62,000 nt of DNA from Branchiostoma floridae (GCF_000003815.2 NC_049992.1:19789760-19851759); one strand, 5' to 3'; positions 30,101-35,075 are shown, numbered from the stretch's first letter. Program-made: numbers and translations. The notes: a model not told the origin generated them from the letters alone.

Positions 30101-31837
30101 CGGTGTATTCCGCATCACCCTGGGTCCCAGCCCTCCCGCGGGTCGTGCTGATACCTTGGGTGATACGGAATACACCGTGTTGTATTCTATATTTGTTTGA
30201 CTTTTACTCCAACAGAATGAATATAGAATACAACACGGTGTATTCCGTATCAGCCAAGGTATCAGCACGACCGCGGGTAGGATTGACCGAAGGCGGGAGG
30301 GTGATCCGACCCGCGGGAGGGCTGGGACTGAGGGTGATACGGAATACACCGTGTTGTATTTTATTTATGTCATACCCACCTGAAAAAACACATGTTTCTG
30401 TGCGATTAATGCACCAGGAGTTGAGAAAATTTGGTAAGAACAAAAACTGTTAGTGTTACAAATAAGTAACAATTCCAACGTCCAAATTGCTATTTATCAA
30501 ACGGTCCAGAAAACCGGTATCAAACATTGATAACGGCCAAGTTATGACATTAATACTAATACCAACTATAGAAGGTAGGGGTATGTATATAGGAGTCTTA
30601 GGAAACTAACAAGGGGGCCGTACAAGTACAAAATAATAGGGGACTGACAATTTTTCTTATACTTGTAAATAAAAAAAAACTGTGATATATTACGGCAGTG
30701 TGGCACGTTGGTACACCCGATCCCTCGATCTCGGAAGTTAAGCAATGCGCGGTCCGGACAGTGCTTGGATGGGGGACCAACCAAGGACGTCCGGATTGCT
30801 GTAGCCTCACGAAGCTTTCCACGAAAACGTCTTCCGGGAGGGACGTAAAACGGGGGTCCCGTGCTCGAGGAGGTGCCACGACGACGTTAAACAGCCTCAT
30901 TACCCATACTTTGGGTACCTACTGGCTGCAAAATACACCCGATATTATAATACATAATGATATGTTGTGGTACTGAGTTGTATGACAGTAATTCTTTCAC
31001 AGTCCTGTTATGATAAGTTTTGAAATACAAACTAAGTCCTGACAAGGATGTTTTTGTTTATGTTACAATCTGTATGTAGGAAAGGCATCAAAGTTCACAT
31101 ATGAAACCAGATCAATATTTTAAACTTAACGTTGATTTCTGTATTGTTAACGATTATTCTCTGAAATTGGAATTTAAAAGCTACATATTAATCAAAAAGT
31201 TACAAATTCATTAGACTTTAAAATCTATGGAGGGAAAAAGAGATGAATTGTAGAATTGTAGCATATATTTCAAGCGGACATGAACAAAATAGATAAAGCA
31301 GGTGCATAAATATATGCACACAGGTGTTCTAAAAAGTGAAAGTGAACACCTGTTCATAACAATTGAAAGGTAAAATGATATCCTCACTGAGTACCTTACT
31401 ATGTACTACTGCATGTAAACAATACTGAGGTCGGCTGTTATAATGTGGGTTAAAACGTAAACAAACATGCCTGAAAAAAGGTCAACAACAACAACACCAT
31501 AGAAAAGTGAAAGTAATACCCAACAACAACAAATAATGGACAATCAATCAAGAAAATTCCAACCTAAAGTGATTAAACTAAGTTAAACTAATTAAGTTAA
31601 GATAGTGTGTAAACTACAAATTATGAGAAGTTAAAAGTTCAGCATTGCCCAGTATTACGTAGATGTAGATGAAAAAATTATGGTGGGAGGGGGGCGTACT
31701 TACATGATATGGACGACAAACCAAGCAAAGATGGCGCAAACTCCCAGAGCGTACCCGCTCGCTTGTTGCCGATAAAAAACACATCCAGCGAAAGCCTGGA
31801 CAACCCAAGGGGTCACAAAGCTACAGTTACTCTCCAT
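2894..31837 (-). CDS. TMEM44: TMEM44-like PQ-loop membrane protein, whole gene span (12 core exons + 1 optional)
   Basis: Joined exons keep one open frame of 544 codons. Exon 1 begins at an ATG (31835-31837) and exon 13 ends in TAA (2894-2896). About seven membrane helices fall in residues 25-280, followed by a long acidic, hydrophilic C-terminal tail. Seen directly: a second PQ-loop motif, GRLPQI at residues 208-213; ADLCNLVG at 70-77; and LPWLLGSLGT spanning exons 6-7. Known of the family: SLC66/PQ-loop transporters share the D..N..G helix, the R.PQI motif and LPWL.GSLGT. The tail phrases EPPSHPP and NDSDLE resemble the human TMEM44 tail as I recall it, hence the name. The first PQ-loop repeat has lost its PQ (AWFVVHIM, exon 1). 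Substrate and location are unknown. By analogy with PQ-loop relatives a lysosomal or vesicular transporter is possible, but this is inference. Confidence 0.82.
3250..3778. mobile_element. TTAA-flanked MITE, AGGGGCATTCCACT ends
   Basis: TTAA (3246-3249) and TTAA (3779-3782) flank inverted ends AGGGGCATTCCACT and AGTGGAATGCTCCT. TTAA duplication is the hallmark of piggyBac-type elements. The 119-codon ORF inside (3423-3782) runs into the right end and has no protein-like features, so I treat it as chance. Confidence 0.6.
4808..5145. mobile_element. CAGGGTTGGACAAGT MITE, copy 1
   Basis: Inverted ends CAGGGTTGGACAAGT. The interior is rich in ACTTGCCC repeats. A relative lies at 13196-13686. hAT-like by its CAGGG ends, but no clear 8-bp target duplication was found. 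Confidence 0.65.
7494..7697. mobile_element. TA-flanked MITE, CTGTAAATGCA ends, copy 1
   Basis: TA dinucleotides at 7492-7493 and 7698-7699 flank CTGTAAATGCA and TGCATTTACAG. The internal arms are GCGGTGGATT and its complement, so the element can fold almost entirely. A second copy with the same architecture is at 25745-25961. The TA target suggests a mariner-like or related mobiliser. Confidence 0.75.
9098..9913. mobile_element. GGCTCGAAATAC-ended MITE containing an expanded minisatellite
   Basis: Ends GGCTCGAAATAC and GTATTTCGAGCCCTG. Its first 200 bp align by eye with the element at 32533-32870 (shared words include TTCAGGAACCATTGCTATT). That relative holds one copy of the GACCAGTGCAGGTTAGGTGC block, whereas this one holds about six. 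Confidence 0.65.
9361..9885. repeat. Minisatellite, about 90-bp unit, six copies
   Basis: Copies start near 9361, 9480, 9569, 9639, 9729 and 9818 with CCAGTGCAGGTTAGGTGCAG. Each unit contains inverted half-sites (TGCAGGTTAGG and ACCTGCACTAACC) and so can form a hairpin. Reading frames through it are artefacts of the repetition. Confidence 0.9.
10141..10470 (-). pseudogene. Coding-like fragment inside the 2.9-kb transposon
   Basis: A lysine/arginine-rich frame (for example RGGRIPESLIAWKRNKEEL preceded by VRK, then IANIAVDWKRDKYLLQ) looks like real protein in composition and ends at a stop near 10141. I do not recognise the family. It may be a relic of a transposase or captured gene. It has stops upstream and no visible start. 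Confidence 0.3.
11623..11844 (-). CDS. TMEM44: TMEM44 exon 12, optional cassette or alternative last exon
   Basis: Follows a pyrimidine-rich acceptor (...GTGTACTGAAG) in the phase left by exon 11. It reads SIRSWEVDDVEVG... and reaches TAA at 11623-11625, which would end the protein here. Alternatively it can splice at GAG|gttggt (exon 11650-11844, 65 codons, phase 0) into exon 13, giving YSDDFE-WDFEG. The strongly acidic composition matches neighbouring tail exons. Both uses fit the phase; the sequence cannot choose between them. Confidence 0.6.
   Translation of the reverse strand, partial: SIRSWEVDDVEVGLLYPVNPALDVVVPGDNVVSGCTASVSNPETQDDDEPQLSRGASAVYSDDFEVGTVEAAY
11845..12814 (-). other. TMEM44 intron 11
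   Basis: No exon-like ORF supported. Contains a short (GTGA)n run near 12297-12318, possibly the tail of an old retroposon, and a small GATA run near 12722-12742. Confidence 0.4.
12815..12958 (-). CDS. TMEM44: TMEM44 exon 11
   Basis: Acceptor TTTTTCCAG, 48 codons, donor GAG|gtaggt, phase 0 at both ends. Encodes a hydrophilic tail segment with EEPPSHPPRAIIKVERIS followed by a serine/acidic run ending NDSDLE, a likely casein-kinase-2-type acidic serine cluster. This is the segment most like the human TMEM44 tail (PP.YPP, then S/D-rich and SDLE), as I recall it. Confidence 0.88.
13196..13686. mobile_element. CAGGGTTGG MITE, copy 2
   Basis: Left end CAGGGTTGGCCCAA; right end is the complement of CAGGGTTGGGCAAGT. 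The interior includes ACTTGCC and GGACAAG words shared with 4808-5145. More diverged than copy 1, with no clear target duplication. Confidence 0.55.
13808..14232. mobile_element. hAT MITE with exact 8-bp duplication CCCATCAC
   Basis: TAGGGCTGGGTATCGG and ACCCAGCCCTA ends lie between perfect CCCATCAC repeats (13800-13807 and 14233-14240). The interior is rich in GGTCCGGACC-type palindromes. It ends 56 bp from the donor side of TMEM44 exon 10. A fragment of the same family is at about 10725-10900. Confidence 0.88.
14288..14431 (-). CDS. TMEM44: TMEM44 exon 10
   Basis: Acceptor CACCGCTAG, 48 codons, donor CAG|gtagct, phase 0. Encodes a tail segment beginning FVAPFLGAMNPADKEEFY and ending KPVEFDPEQ. 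The third-codon GC content is visibly higher than in the flanking introns. I know of no named domain in it, and I do not recall this segment from vertebrate TMEM44. Confidence 0.8.
14432..15418 (-). other. TMEM44 intron 9, unremarkable
   Basis: About 1 kb of AT-rich intron. I see no ORF, terminal repeats or tandem array. Confidence 0.6.
15419..15469 (-). CDS. TMEM44: TMEM44 exon 9, small exon
   Basis: A 51-nt exon between acceptor CAATACAG and donor AAG|gtggga, phase 0 at both ends, encoding PNIAETMENAPKKFEEK. Being phase-neutral it could be skipped without a frame change. Support is from splice signals, frame and acidic/lysine composition only. Confidence 0.65.
15940..16368. repeat. Minisatellite, 18-21 bp unit GAAACAGGTGCGCGAAAGA
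   Basis: Roughly two dozen imperfect copies of AGAAACAGGTGCGC(G/A)A lie in tandem. Both strands are open in several frames because the unit lacks stops, which creates long spurious ORFs. It abuts the MITE at 16375-16723. Confidence 0.95.
16375..16723. mobile_element. CAGGGCTCGAAATAC MITE, GTGCACC subfamily, copy 1
   Basis: Ends CAGGGCTCGAAATAC and ATTTCGAGCCCTG. The interior has repeated GTGCACCCA words. The relative at 27130-27472 shares both ends and interior. hAT-like ends; the target duplication is not evident because the left flank is minisatellite. Confidence 0.7.
16947..17162 (-). CDS. TMEM44: TMEM44 exon 8
   Basis: I chose the acceptor TTCAG|CTAACC because phase and family alignment require it: LTIQMYIN completes helix 7 after exon 7, as in LPWLxGSLGT...D...I.QF of PQ-loop relatives. 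The exon then enters the cytosolic-type tail (HRREKKMPDDIVSLL...) and contains QTWLPLTNI, resembling the WVPLTTL of human TMEM44 as I recall it. It has 72 codons and donor GAG|gtattt. Another AG (at ATCCAG) 12 nt inside is an alternative start. Confidence 0.82.
17163..18319 (-). other. TMEM44 intron 7
   Basis: AT-rich intron. A near-repeat of AAGCTTAAGAAT/AGAAGTTGAATACATATT occurs at about 17390-17490. No other structure seen. Confidence 0.5.
18320..18347 (-). CDS. TMEM44: TMEM44 exon 7, 28-nt microexon
   Basis: A strong acceptor (CCCCCTTGTACAG) is followed by CCTGGGGACAGCTGGAAT..., and the donor is GGA|gtatcc. With the AG left by exon 6 it reads S-LGTAGIDIG, then exon 8 continues LTIQMYIN. 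This restores the family motif LPWLxGSLGTxxxD across three exons and conserves length against human TMEM44 as I recall it. The donor is weak, and the downstream GT (AAT|gtaaat) breaks the frame. Confidence 0.72.
18634..19001. mobile_element. hAT MITE, GTTGTAGCC family, copy B
   Basis: Degenerate left end CACTGTTGTAGCCAGCC and right end GTTGGCTACAACCCTG. The interior matches copies at 2343 and 26291 (AATTTTCAGTCCC.TCGATTTTGAAT and CCAGCTGCAAAATTCC). It lies 63 bp from the donor of exon 6. Confidence 0.75.
19064..19206 (-). CDS. TMEM44: TMEM44 exon 6
   Basis: Acceptor CACATATTGCAG, 47 codons plus AG, donor GGGCAG|gttggt (phase 2). Encodes YKGKPPPRLYLPISAL, then a helix (SVIANFLYALGIITHG) and FMLYHLPWLLG. 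Known PQ-loop relatives have the same order after the second PQ motif: basic linker, helix 6 with N..Y.LS, then D.L...LPWL.GS. Confidence 0.88.
19207..20387 (-). other. TMEM44 intron 5
   Basis: Contains a purine-rich AAGGAAGGA tract (about 19231-19300) and a repeat fragment (about 20210-20370) similar by eye to 10540-10690 (shared TTTTTCAGTTGGAACA and CCCCCACCTAC). No exon-like sequence. Confidence 0.5.
20388..20474 (-). CDS. TMEM44: TMEM44 exon 5, carries the PQ motif
   Basis: Acceptor ATCCTACAG, 29 codons, strong donor GTC|gtaagt, phase 0. Encodes STGYSLGMVSAVLNW followed by TGRLPQILQV: helix 5 with the second PQ-loop signature (P211, Q212). In PQ-loop transporters this proline forms a hinge in the helix and is needed for transport. 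Its retention here, when the first PQ is absent, argues that this half still works. Confidence 0.9.
20853..22154. mobile_element. 1.3-kb hAT-like element with exact 8-bp duplication GCAGGGGT
   Basis: Ends CAGGCTTTTAGCTAG and CTAGCTAAAAGCCTG lie between perfect GCAGGGGT repeats (20845-20852 and 22155-22162). The left part has inverted GTACGCCC words and a CpG-rich stretch (20980-21130, TCGCGAATCGCGAGA). No transposase frame longer than about 140 codons and none recognisable. Probably non-autonomous and fairly young, since its duplication is perfect. Confidence 0.88.
22163..22591 (-). other. Remainder of TMEM44 intron 4
   Basis: Nothing recognised apart from a short direct repeat, CAAATCTTATGTGAT, at about 22210-22245. 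Confidence 0.5.
22592..22782 (-). CDS. TMEM44: TMEM44 exon 4
   Basis: Acceptor CTACCACCAG, donor GAG|gtgggt, 191 nt (phase 1 in, 0 out). Encodes the basic loop EDCWYRLRKGRQDEMN, helix 4 (MLCVLPFWSMCAGYLCL) and a luminal-type loop with TPVIHPVIHRNPTSRN. Its first about 60 nt with the acceptor recur twice upstream (see the 152-bp repeat). Only this copy continues into a complete exon with a donor. Confidence 0.88.
22722..23110 (-). repeat. 152-bp tandem triplication covering exon 4 acceptor and exon 5' part
   Basis: Units begin with AGAACACACAACATG at 22722, 22874 and 23026. Units 1 and 2 are nearly identical; unit 3 is more diverged. Each contains the sense sequence CTACCACCAG followed by the first coding bases of exon 4. 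Copies 2 and 3 lack the rest of the exon, so their acceptors lead into intron sequence. Confidence 0.93.
23160..23487. repeat. (GGAA)n microsatellite and purine-rich tract
   Basis: Over 100 bp of perfect (GGAA)n at about 23380-23485, preceded by degenerate GGAAGAATGGAAGG repeats. The long SFLPSFLPS-type ORFs on the minus strand are translation artefacts. Confidence 0.97.
23839..23947 (-). CDS. TMEM44: TMEM44 exon 3
   Basis: Acceptor TGTTTTACAG, donor GCG|gtaaga, 109 nt (phase 0 in, 1 out). Encodes helix 3, ILVGLYLCCMQVVFITQF, and a basic end, RCGWRNR. It follows exon 2 like the TYxxVYYVxxDLVM helix of SLC66A1-type proteins. Its acceptor and first 35 nt are the seed of the 65-bp array upstream. 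Only this last copy reads on without a stop. Confidence 0.9.
23914..24742 (-). repeat. 65-bp minisatellite built from the exon 3 splice acceptor and exon start, about 13 copies
   Basis: Units start with CCTGCATACAGCACAGGTAC (plus strand) at 23914, 23979, 24044, 24109, 24174, 24216, 24281, 24346, 24411, 24476, 24585, 24653 and 24721. A truncated unit near 24535 also keeps the acceptor, and the 24721 unit is partial. In gene sense each full unit reads TACTAGCCTGTTGTG-TTTTACAG, then ATCCTGGTAGGCCTGTACCT-GTGCTGTATGCAG, then gttt or gtat. The 33 nt after AG are 11 codons (ILVGLYLCCMQ). Readthrough of a unit meets a stop (VYLY, stop). Confidence 0.95.
24890..25062. repeat. Degenerate minisatellite, about 21-bp GGGGTACGGACACTACTG unit
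   Basis: About eight imperfect copies of GGGGTAYGGACACTRCWG lie between the exon 3 array and exon 2. The frames through it are artefacts. Confidence 0.85.
25183..25309 (-). CDS. TMEM44: TMEM44 exon 2
   Basis: Acceptor TTCTGCACAG, donor CAG|gtaaga, 127 nt (phase 2 in, 0 out). Encodes MILKVKWRESHSNNAAFWLL then LHCCTADLCNLVGSVMAVQ. ADLCNLVG (residues 70-77, with D71 and N74) corresponds to the GDLxNLxG helix 2 signature of PQ-loop relatives. The acceptor and the first about 60 nt are duplicated upstream (25400-25493). Confidence 0.9.
25249..25493 (-). repeat. Duplicated exon 2 acceptor and 5' exon part
   Basis: The block at 25249-25343 recurs at 25400-25493 (offset 151 bp) almost unchanged, including CTGCACAG|GATACTGAAAG. 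The upstream copy runs out of exon homology after ...TTCTGGCTACTGTTA and has no donor in register. Confidence 0.93.
25745..25961. mobile_element. TA-flanked MITE, CTGTAAATGCA ends, copy 2
   Basis: Same structure as 7494-7697, with TA at 25743-25744 and 25962-25963. Confidence 0.75.
26180..26280. repeat. Dispersed CCAAATATCAT repeat fragment with CA-rich tail
   Basis: TACCAAATATCATAAGGATCC followed by an AGCTTCTGAAGCT hairpin and a CACACA tail. Similar wording occurs at 34930-35075 and 44195-44260, a repeat type that is common in invertebrate genomes. Confidence 0.55.
26291..26539. mobile_element. hAT MITE, GTTGTAGCC family, copy C, exact TSD CATTGTAT
   Basis: Ends CAGGGTTGTAGCCAGC and GCTGGCTACAACCCTG lie between perfect CATTGTAT repeats (26283-26290 and 26540-26547). 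This copy best defines the family and fixes its hAT assignment. Confidence 0.9.
26548..27129 (-). other. TMEM44 intron 1 segment, nothing recognised
   Basis: AT-rich intron. The short ORFs on both strands are unsupported. Confidence 0.5.
27130..27472. mobile_element. CAGGGCTC MITE, GTGCACC subfamily, copy 2
   Basis: Ends CAGGGCTCAAAAT and TATTTTGAGCCCTG; interior GGGTGCACC repeats as in 16375-16723. The flanks share only five bases, TACAA. Confidence 0.7.
27605..27830 (+). mobile_element. tRNA-derived SINE with AATAAAAT tail
   Basis: The head GACCGCGTGGCGCAGCGG (A box) ... GGTTGCGGGTTCGAATC (B box) has a CAT triplet at the anticodon position, so it is derived from a tRNA-Met-like sequence. 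The body contains CCGTCCCTCGGATAGGACG and TTAAATGGAGGTCC, which recurs at 33950 (reverse) and 44920. It ends in (AATAAA)n. Confidence 0.85.
28081..28565. mobile_element. Mariner-like MITE, CAGTCAAACCTGT ends
   Basis: TA (28079-28080 and 28566-28567) flanks CAGTCAAACCTGT and ACAGGTTTGACTG. The subterminal repeats GTGGCCACTATAG occur on both sides. CAGT ends with TA targets match Tc1/mariner. No transposase. Confidence 0.8.
28985..29655 (+). pseudogene. 3' end of a 5'-truncated non-LTR retrotransposon (LINE)
   Basis: The frame reads STRLWNSLPREVKEATS, then after a short disruption RLHLGWCQLNSTLAKFN and CACGATSETVAHFLLHCP, then ...NRFTAP and a stop. The CxCG...ET..HFL..CP pattern is the cysteine/histidine motif that follows the reverse transcriptase in many LINE proteins. 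It ends with a short 3' UTR and AATAAATATAAG. The catalytic reverse-transcriptase core is missing. Confidence 0.8.
29664..30395. repeat. Three copies of a palindromic MITE, two forming a long inverted repeat
   Basis: Units with ends GAATACAACACGGTGTATTC and CGTATCA lie at about 29664-29860 (direct), 30056-30192 (inverted) and 30193-30395 (direct). Copies 2 and 3 face each other, with AAACATG...CAGGTGGGTATGACATAAATA at both outer edges, so about 340 bp can fold into one hairpin. Copy 2 lacks about 35 internal bases found in copy 3, between two CCGCGGG words. Confidence 0.85.
30692..30935 (+). mobile_element. 5S rRNA-derived SINE
   Basis: CCCGATCCCTCGATCTCGGAAG, TTAAGCA, CAGTGCTTGGATGGGGGACC and GGATTGCTGTAGCC follow the order of eukaryotic 5S rRNA including its internal promoter, with several differences. 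The non-5S body ends TTGGGTACCTACTGGCTGCAAA, and this tail recurs alone at 43322-43378. A functional 5S gene is unlikely because of the mismatches and the fused tail. Confidence 0.8.
30936..31703 (-). other. Start of TMEM44 intron 1, nothing recognised
   Basis: AT-rich intron immediately after exon 1. No exon-like ORF or repeat seen. Confidence 0.5.
31704..31837 (-). CDS. TMEM44: TMEM44 exon 1, start of coding sequence
   Basis: ATG at 31835-31837 begins MESNCSFVTPWVVQAFAGCV and continues FYRQQASGYALGVCAIFAW-FVVHI. The donor is CAT|gtaagt (phase 2). SGYALGVCAIFAWFVVHIM is helix 1 and occupies the place of the first PQ-loop repeat, but PQ is replaced by VH. The start was chosen because it is the first in-frame ATG before the helix and because relatives also have a short N-terminus. 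Confidence 0.82.
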
Positions 31838-32200
31838 TCCTTTCCTTGGACACAATATCAGGTCCCGACGATCCGAACAAAAAAAGTTCCGAGAAGTTGT
31901 GAATTTTCTTCGTGAAATGTCTTCGGTGCCGGCTAACTCGAAATCGCCAGCTACTTCTGCATCTCAATTAACTCAGGCTGACGCTGAAGACATTCCTAAA
32001 GTCGTGTCGTCGAAGAAGTCTTAAGATTTTCCTCCGCCGGCGAAGAAAGAACGATTTTTTCGAGCCCGGCACTGCCCAAACTGCCGGTTACAATCTGCCA
32101 TGTTGGAAGTTTGGCAACAAGTCGCGAAGGGCGCCAGTGCGCATGAGCGGATCAATAAGGTACACGTGCACAGCCAAGCGTAGCGCTCTACTCTACGTGA
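31838..32200 (-). promoter_or_regulatory. Probable TMEM44 promoter and 5' untranslated region
   Basis: CpG-rich compared with the flanks. On the gene strand it carries an NRF1-like element (CGCTCATGCGCACTGG, about 32135-32150) and AACATGGCAG at about 32094-32103, similar to a YY1 site often found near transcription starts. No TATA box seen. The transcription start is not determined. Confidence 0.5.
32021..32101 (-). CDS. Upstream ORF of 26 codons in the TMEM44 leader
   Basis: ATG GCA GAT TGT ... GGA AAA TCT TAA upstream of the TMEM44 start, in a good initiation context (AACATGG). If the transcript starts upstream of 32101 it could reduce translation of TMEM44. This is only a possibility. Confidence 0.3.
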   Translation of the reverse strand: MADCNRQFGQCRARKNRSFFAGGGKS

Positions 32201-32532
32201 AAACAAACAAAGGAAGAATTGATAAACAAACAATTGTTTTCCAATTAATTAAGTGTGTTGAAACAGTCTGGGTTTGGATTAAGGATTAAGAGCACAAGGG
32301 CTAGGGGGCGTGGTCGGGTAGTGTAGGTGACCTCAAATGACACCATGGAGTCGTATGGTCTAGTTAGTCGCATACCATGGTCCGTTTCGTTCCGGACAAA
32401 ATCGTCACAAAGTGAGTCTTAAATATAACCTCGGCTTCCTATCATCGACGGTCAAACAAGCACCAGACTGTTGAAAGGCATCTTCTCATGCATAAGACGT
32501 TACCCATGTTGTCTTAATGGCCAGGGCCTGTA
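32201..32532. other. Intergenic, nothing recognised
   Basis: Upstream flank of TMEM44. No ORF or repeat supported. Confidence 0.5.
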
Positions 32533-32870
32533 CAGGGCAGACACTAGAAATTGTAACGTACAATCTAAGGGAATCTGCATGCCTGCACTTCGGGTGCAGG
32601 TTGAAAATCACCTGCATCAGACAAATTTTACCTGCACCACTCCAAACCTAGGAAGTATGGATCATACTAAAAATCGTTCAGGAACCATTGCTATTTCTTC
32701 CTTTTATACTTTATAGGTAGTAGCAGTCAATACAGCTTATAACAACCCACATACACCTACATTATAGGACATTTATGTATAGAAACCAGTACATGTGGAC
32801 CAGTGCAGGTTAGGTGCAGCAGCAATTTTACCTGCAGTAACCTGCATATACAGGTGGTATTTCGAGCCCT
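32533..32870. mobile_element. CTCGAAATAC MITE with unexpanded minisatellite block
   Basis: Left end CAGGGCAGACACTAGAAAT is degenerate; right end GGTATTTCGAGCCCT. The interior aligns by eye with 9120-9310. The block GACCAGTGCAGGTTAGGTGCA is present once (about 32798-32855), compared with six in the 9-kb relative. Confidence 0.65.
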
Positions 32871-33639
32871 CACCTTTGAGCCCGGTTTCTGCTGTATTTC
32901 AGGACTCAACAAGAGCTCGGAGACCTCATACCTCCATGAAATATTCCGAATATGCAAATGACTTGCACATCTGCATGATGCATGTCTGGTTATGTGCACA
33001 GGTCACAATGTTAAAAATCCAATCATTCACTACTTGTACTTAGAATAATCATGACATTTTCACATTAAATATGGAAATTATGGAGTTATTTGCATAATTG
33101 ACACTGGTACTTTTAGAAACCTGATGACGCGCAGCTCGCTGCTGTACCGTAGGAAAACGCCAGGTAAACCATTTTCAAACTAGGCATGCCTTACGACAAC
33201 CGCTACACACCTACAAAAATCAAAAAGTTCCATCCACAATTTCTCGACTTATATGTTGTTGACCTACATACAGACCCAAGTCGACAAAAACATACTCTAT
33301 CGCCATTGGCGAAGAGAATAATAAATAATATGAATCAATAACATGAATAAAGAAGCCGGCCAGCCAATCCATTTGTGACTTCAGGCAAGCCGTCTCATTG
33401 ATGACAGGAATGCCAAAAGCATTCTGAGAATTTCACATCCATATTCCCATTATAAGGAGCCAACTCCATCTTCCAATACTTGAATGTGCTTGTAGGAAAG
33501 TGCTAGGATTTTCCCCGGTTCAAAACACTCAGCATCCGTCTTGATGTTGCGGACGTAGCGGCGACGGTCGTAAGTAACACCGCTTGAGGGTAGACCAGTC
33601 ATATGGCCGCCGCCTCCTCTTTTTTATTTTTATTTATTC
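32871..33639. other. Intergenic, nothing recognised
   Basis: No coding sequence or structured repeat seen. Confidence 0.5.
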
Positions 33640-33644
33640 ATCTT

Positions 33645-34116
33645 TAGGGTAGTCCCTTCAGTTAACGTAGTAACTGATTTCTCAGGGAGCCCTATATACA
33701 TGTTCGTACATGTTCGCACAACGACGGGTTATACCGCCCCTTACGGGGTGACACATCCGTCCGGGGTGATGATGTAGATCACCATGAGGCTGATACGAGA
33801 CAGAGGTCATGGAGGCCTCCATCAGGGTGATTTGAAGTGAATCACCAACTTCCGACAGAAGGATTTGCACCAACGCACACCGCACCATCGCACGTGTGGG
33901 GGTTCTTTAACGTGCATGGGGTATGGCTCTCCCCATACACGGGACCTCCATTTAACGTCCTATCCGAGGGACGACTCATTTTTTACTTGAGTAAAGTGAG
34001 GAAAGTCGTGTAAAGTGCCTTTCCCAAGGGCACAAGACCGGCAACACGGTGGGCGGATTCGAACCGGCGACCTCTCGGTCACGGGCCGAATACACTACCA
34101 CTGTACGCGGCCCCAC
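33645..34116 (-). mobile_element. tRNA-derived SINE, long body
   Basis: The minus strand starts (34116 to 34050) GTGGGGCCGCGTACAGTGG, then ...GAGAGGTCGCCGGTTCGAATCC, with A and B boxes. The body contains TCGTCCCTCGGATAGGACG and TTAAATGGAGGTCCCGTG, shared with 27605-27830, then TGATGATGTAGATCACCAT-rich sequence not seen in the shorter SINE. One of two SINE types in the window. Confidence 0.85.
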
Positions 34117-34929
34117 TCCTCTCTTTGATAGGAATGCCGGTAGCGTTCTGAGGATTTCAGATCTGAACTTACCGCAGCCTCGGTGTACCATTTCCTGTCA
34201 TGAAAATAAATCCAGAAGACTTTTAACCAAGCTGAAAAAAATCCGCCCATTAGTTTTATAGTGACAAGTGTAAGCTCGGGCCAAGGAGACAAATTCTATA
34301 GCCATGCTAGCGGTGGCAGTGATTAATCGCCATGTTTTGAAAGTCAAGGACAGAGAGAGTGTTATGATACTGTGAATTTCAAGATATATGTATTGCTACT
34401 ACGTGAAAATGCAGCGGACGAAAGTTCTTCAATTACTGTGTTTATATCTATATAGTGTGGTAAAAGTGTTGCACTTTGAAATAAGCGTGGCAATAAAAAC
34501 TATTGCCATGGCGACGGTTTTATTGTTTATAAGTATCAATGATTGTTGTTGTAAGTGTGTTGTATTTGTGTTCTATCATTTCGCCTGGCTGTATGTATAA
34601 AGATTGTTTTATGGATGTTTCTAGAGCATTGCTGTTAACAAGAAAGGTGATCTCTTGTGACGAGTGACCTATCATAAATGTTTTTCATTGATTATACAAC
34701 TGGGTTCAATTCCAGCTCTGAGTGCTTTGGCCAGAATGCATCAATTCTGTGGTATAAATGGAGGATGAGGGGTAACAAGCAGTATCCACTACAGGAACTC
34801 GCAGTTCTTTAAAACAAAACGTTCTCAACATAAGACAACAGTTGATCACCTGGAATGTTGGATAGGGCAATGAATAATTTTACCAAGACTTTAAGAAAAG
34901 CTAATATAAACCAGGGGGCCCAAAATTGA
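34117..34929. other. Intergenic, nothing recognised
   Basis: No supported gene. Short frames occur on both strands without splice or family support. Confidence 0.5.
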
Positions 34930-35075
34930 CCTTGACCTTCGTCTTCCCAACATCTACCCACATACCAAATATCATCTTAATCCATCCAGAGCTTCTTGAG
35001 TTATGCCCCCACCAAGATCCGGACACACAGACAGATACACAGACAGACAGACACACACACAGACACACCCAAAAC
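34930..35075. repeat. Dispersed repeat with (GACA)n and (CACA)n tail
   Basis: ACATACCAAATATCATCTTAATCC...TTCTTGAGTTATGCCCCC followed by ACAGACAGATACACAGACAG and ACACACAC. The same wording occurs at 26180 and 44195; probably the 3' end of a retroposon family. Confidence 0.6.

Noticed and set aside
29840-30349. 169-codon minus-strand ORF
   Set aside because: Spans the palindromic MITE copies; the peptide repeats follow the DNA repeats.
30698-30808. Functional 5S rRNA gene
   Set aside because: Multiple differences from the eukaryotic 5S pattern and a fused non-5S tail indicate a SINE or pseudogene.
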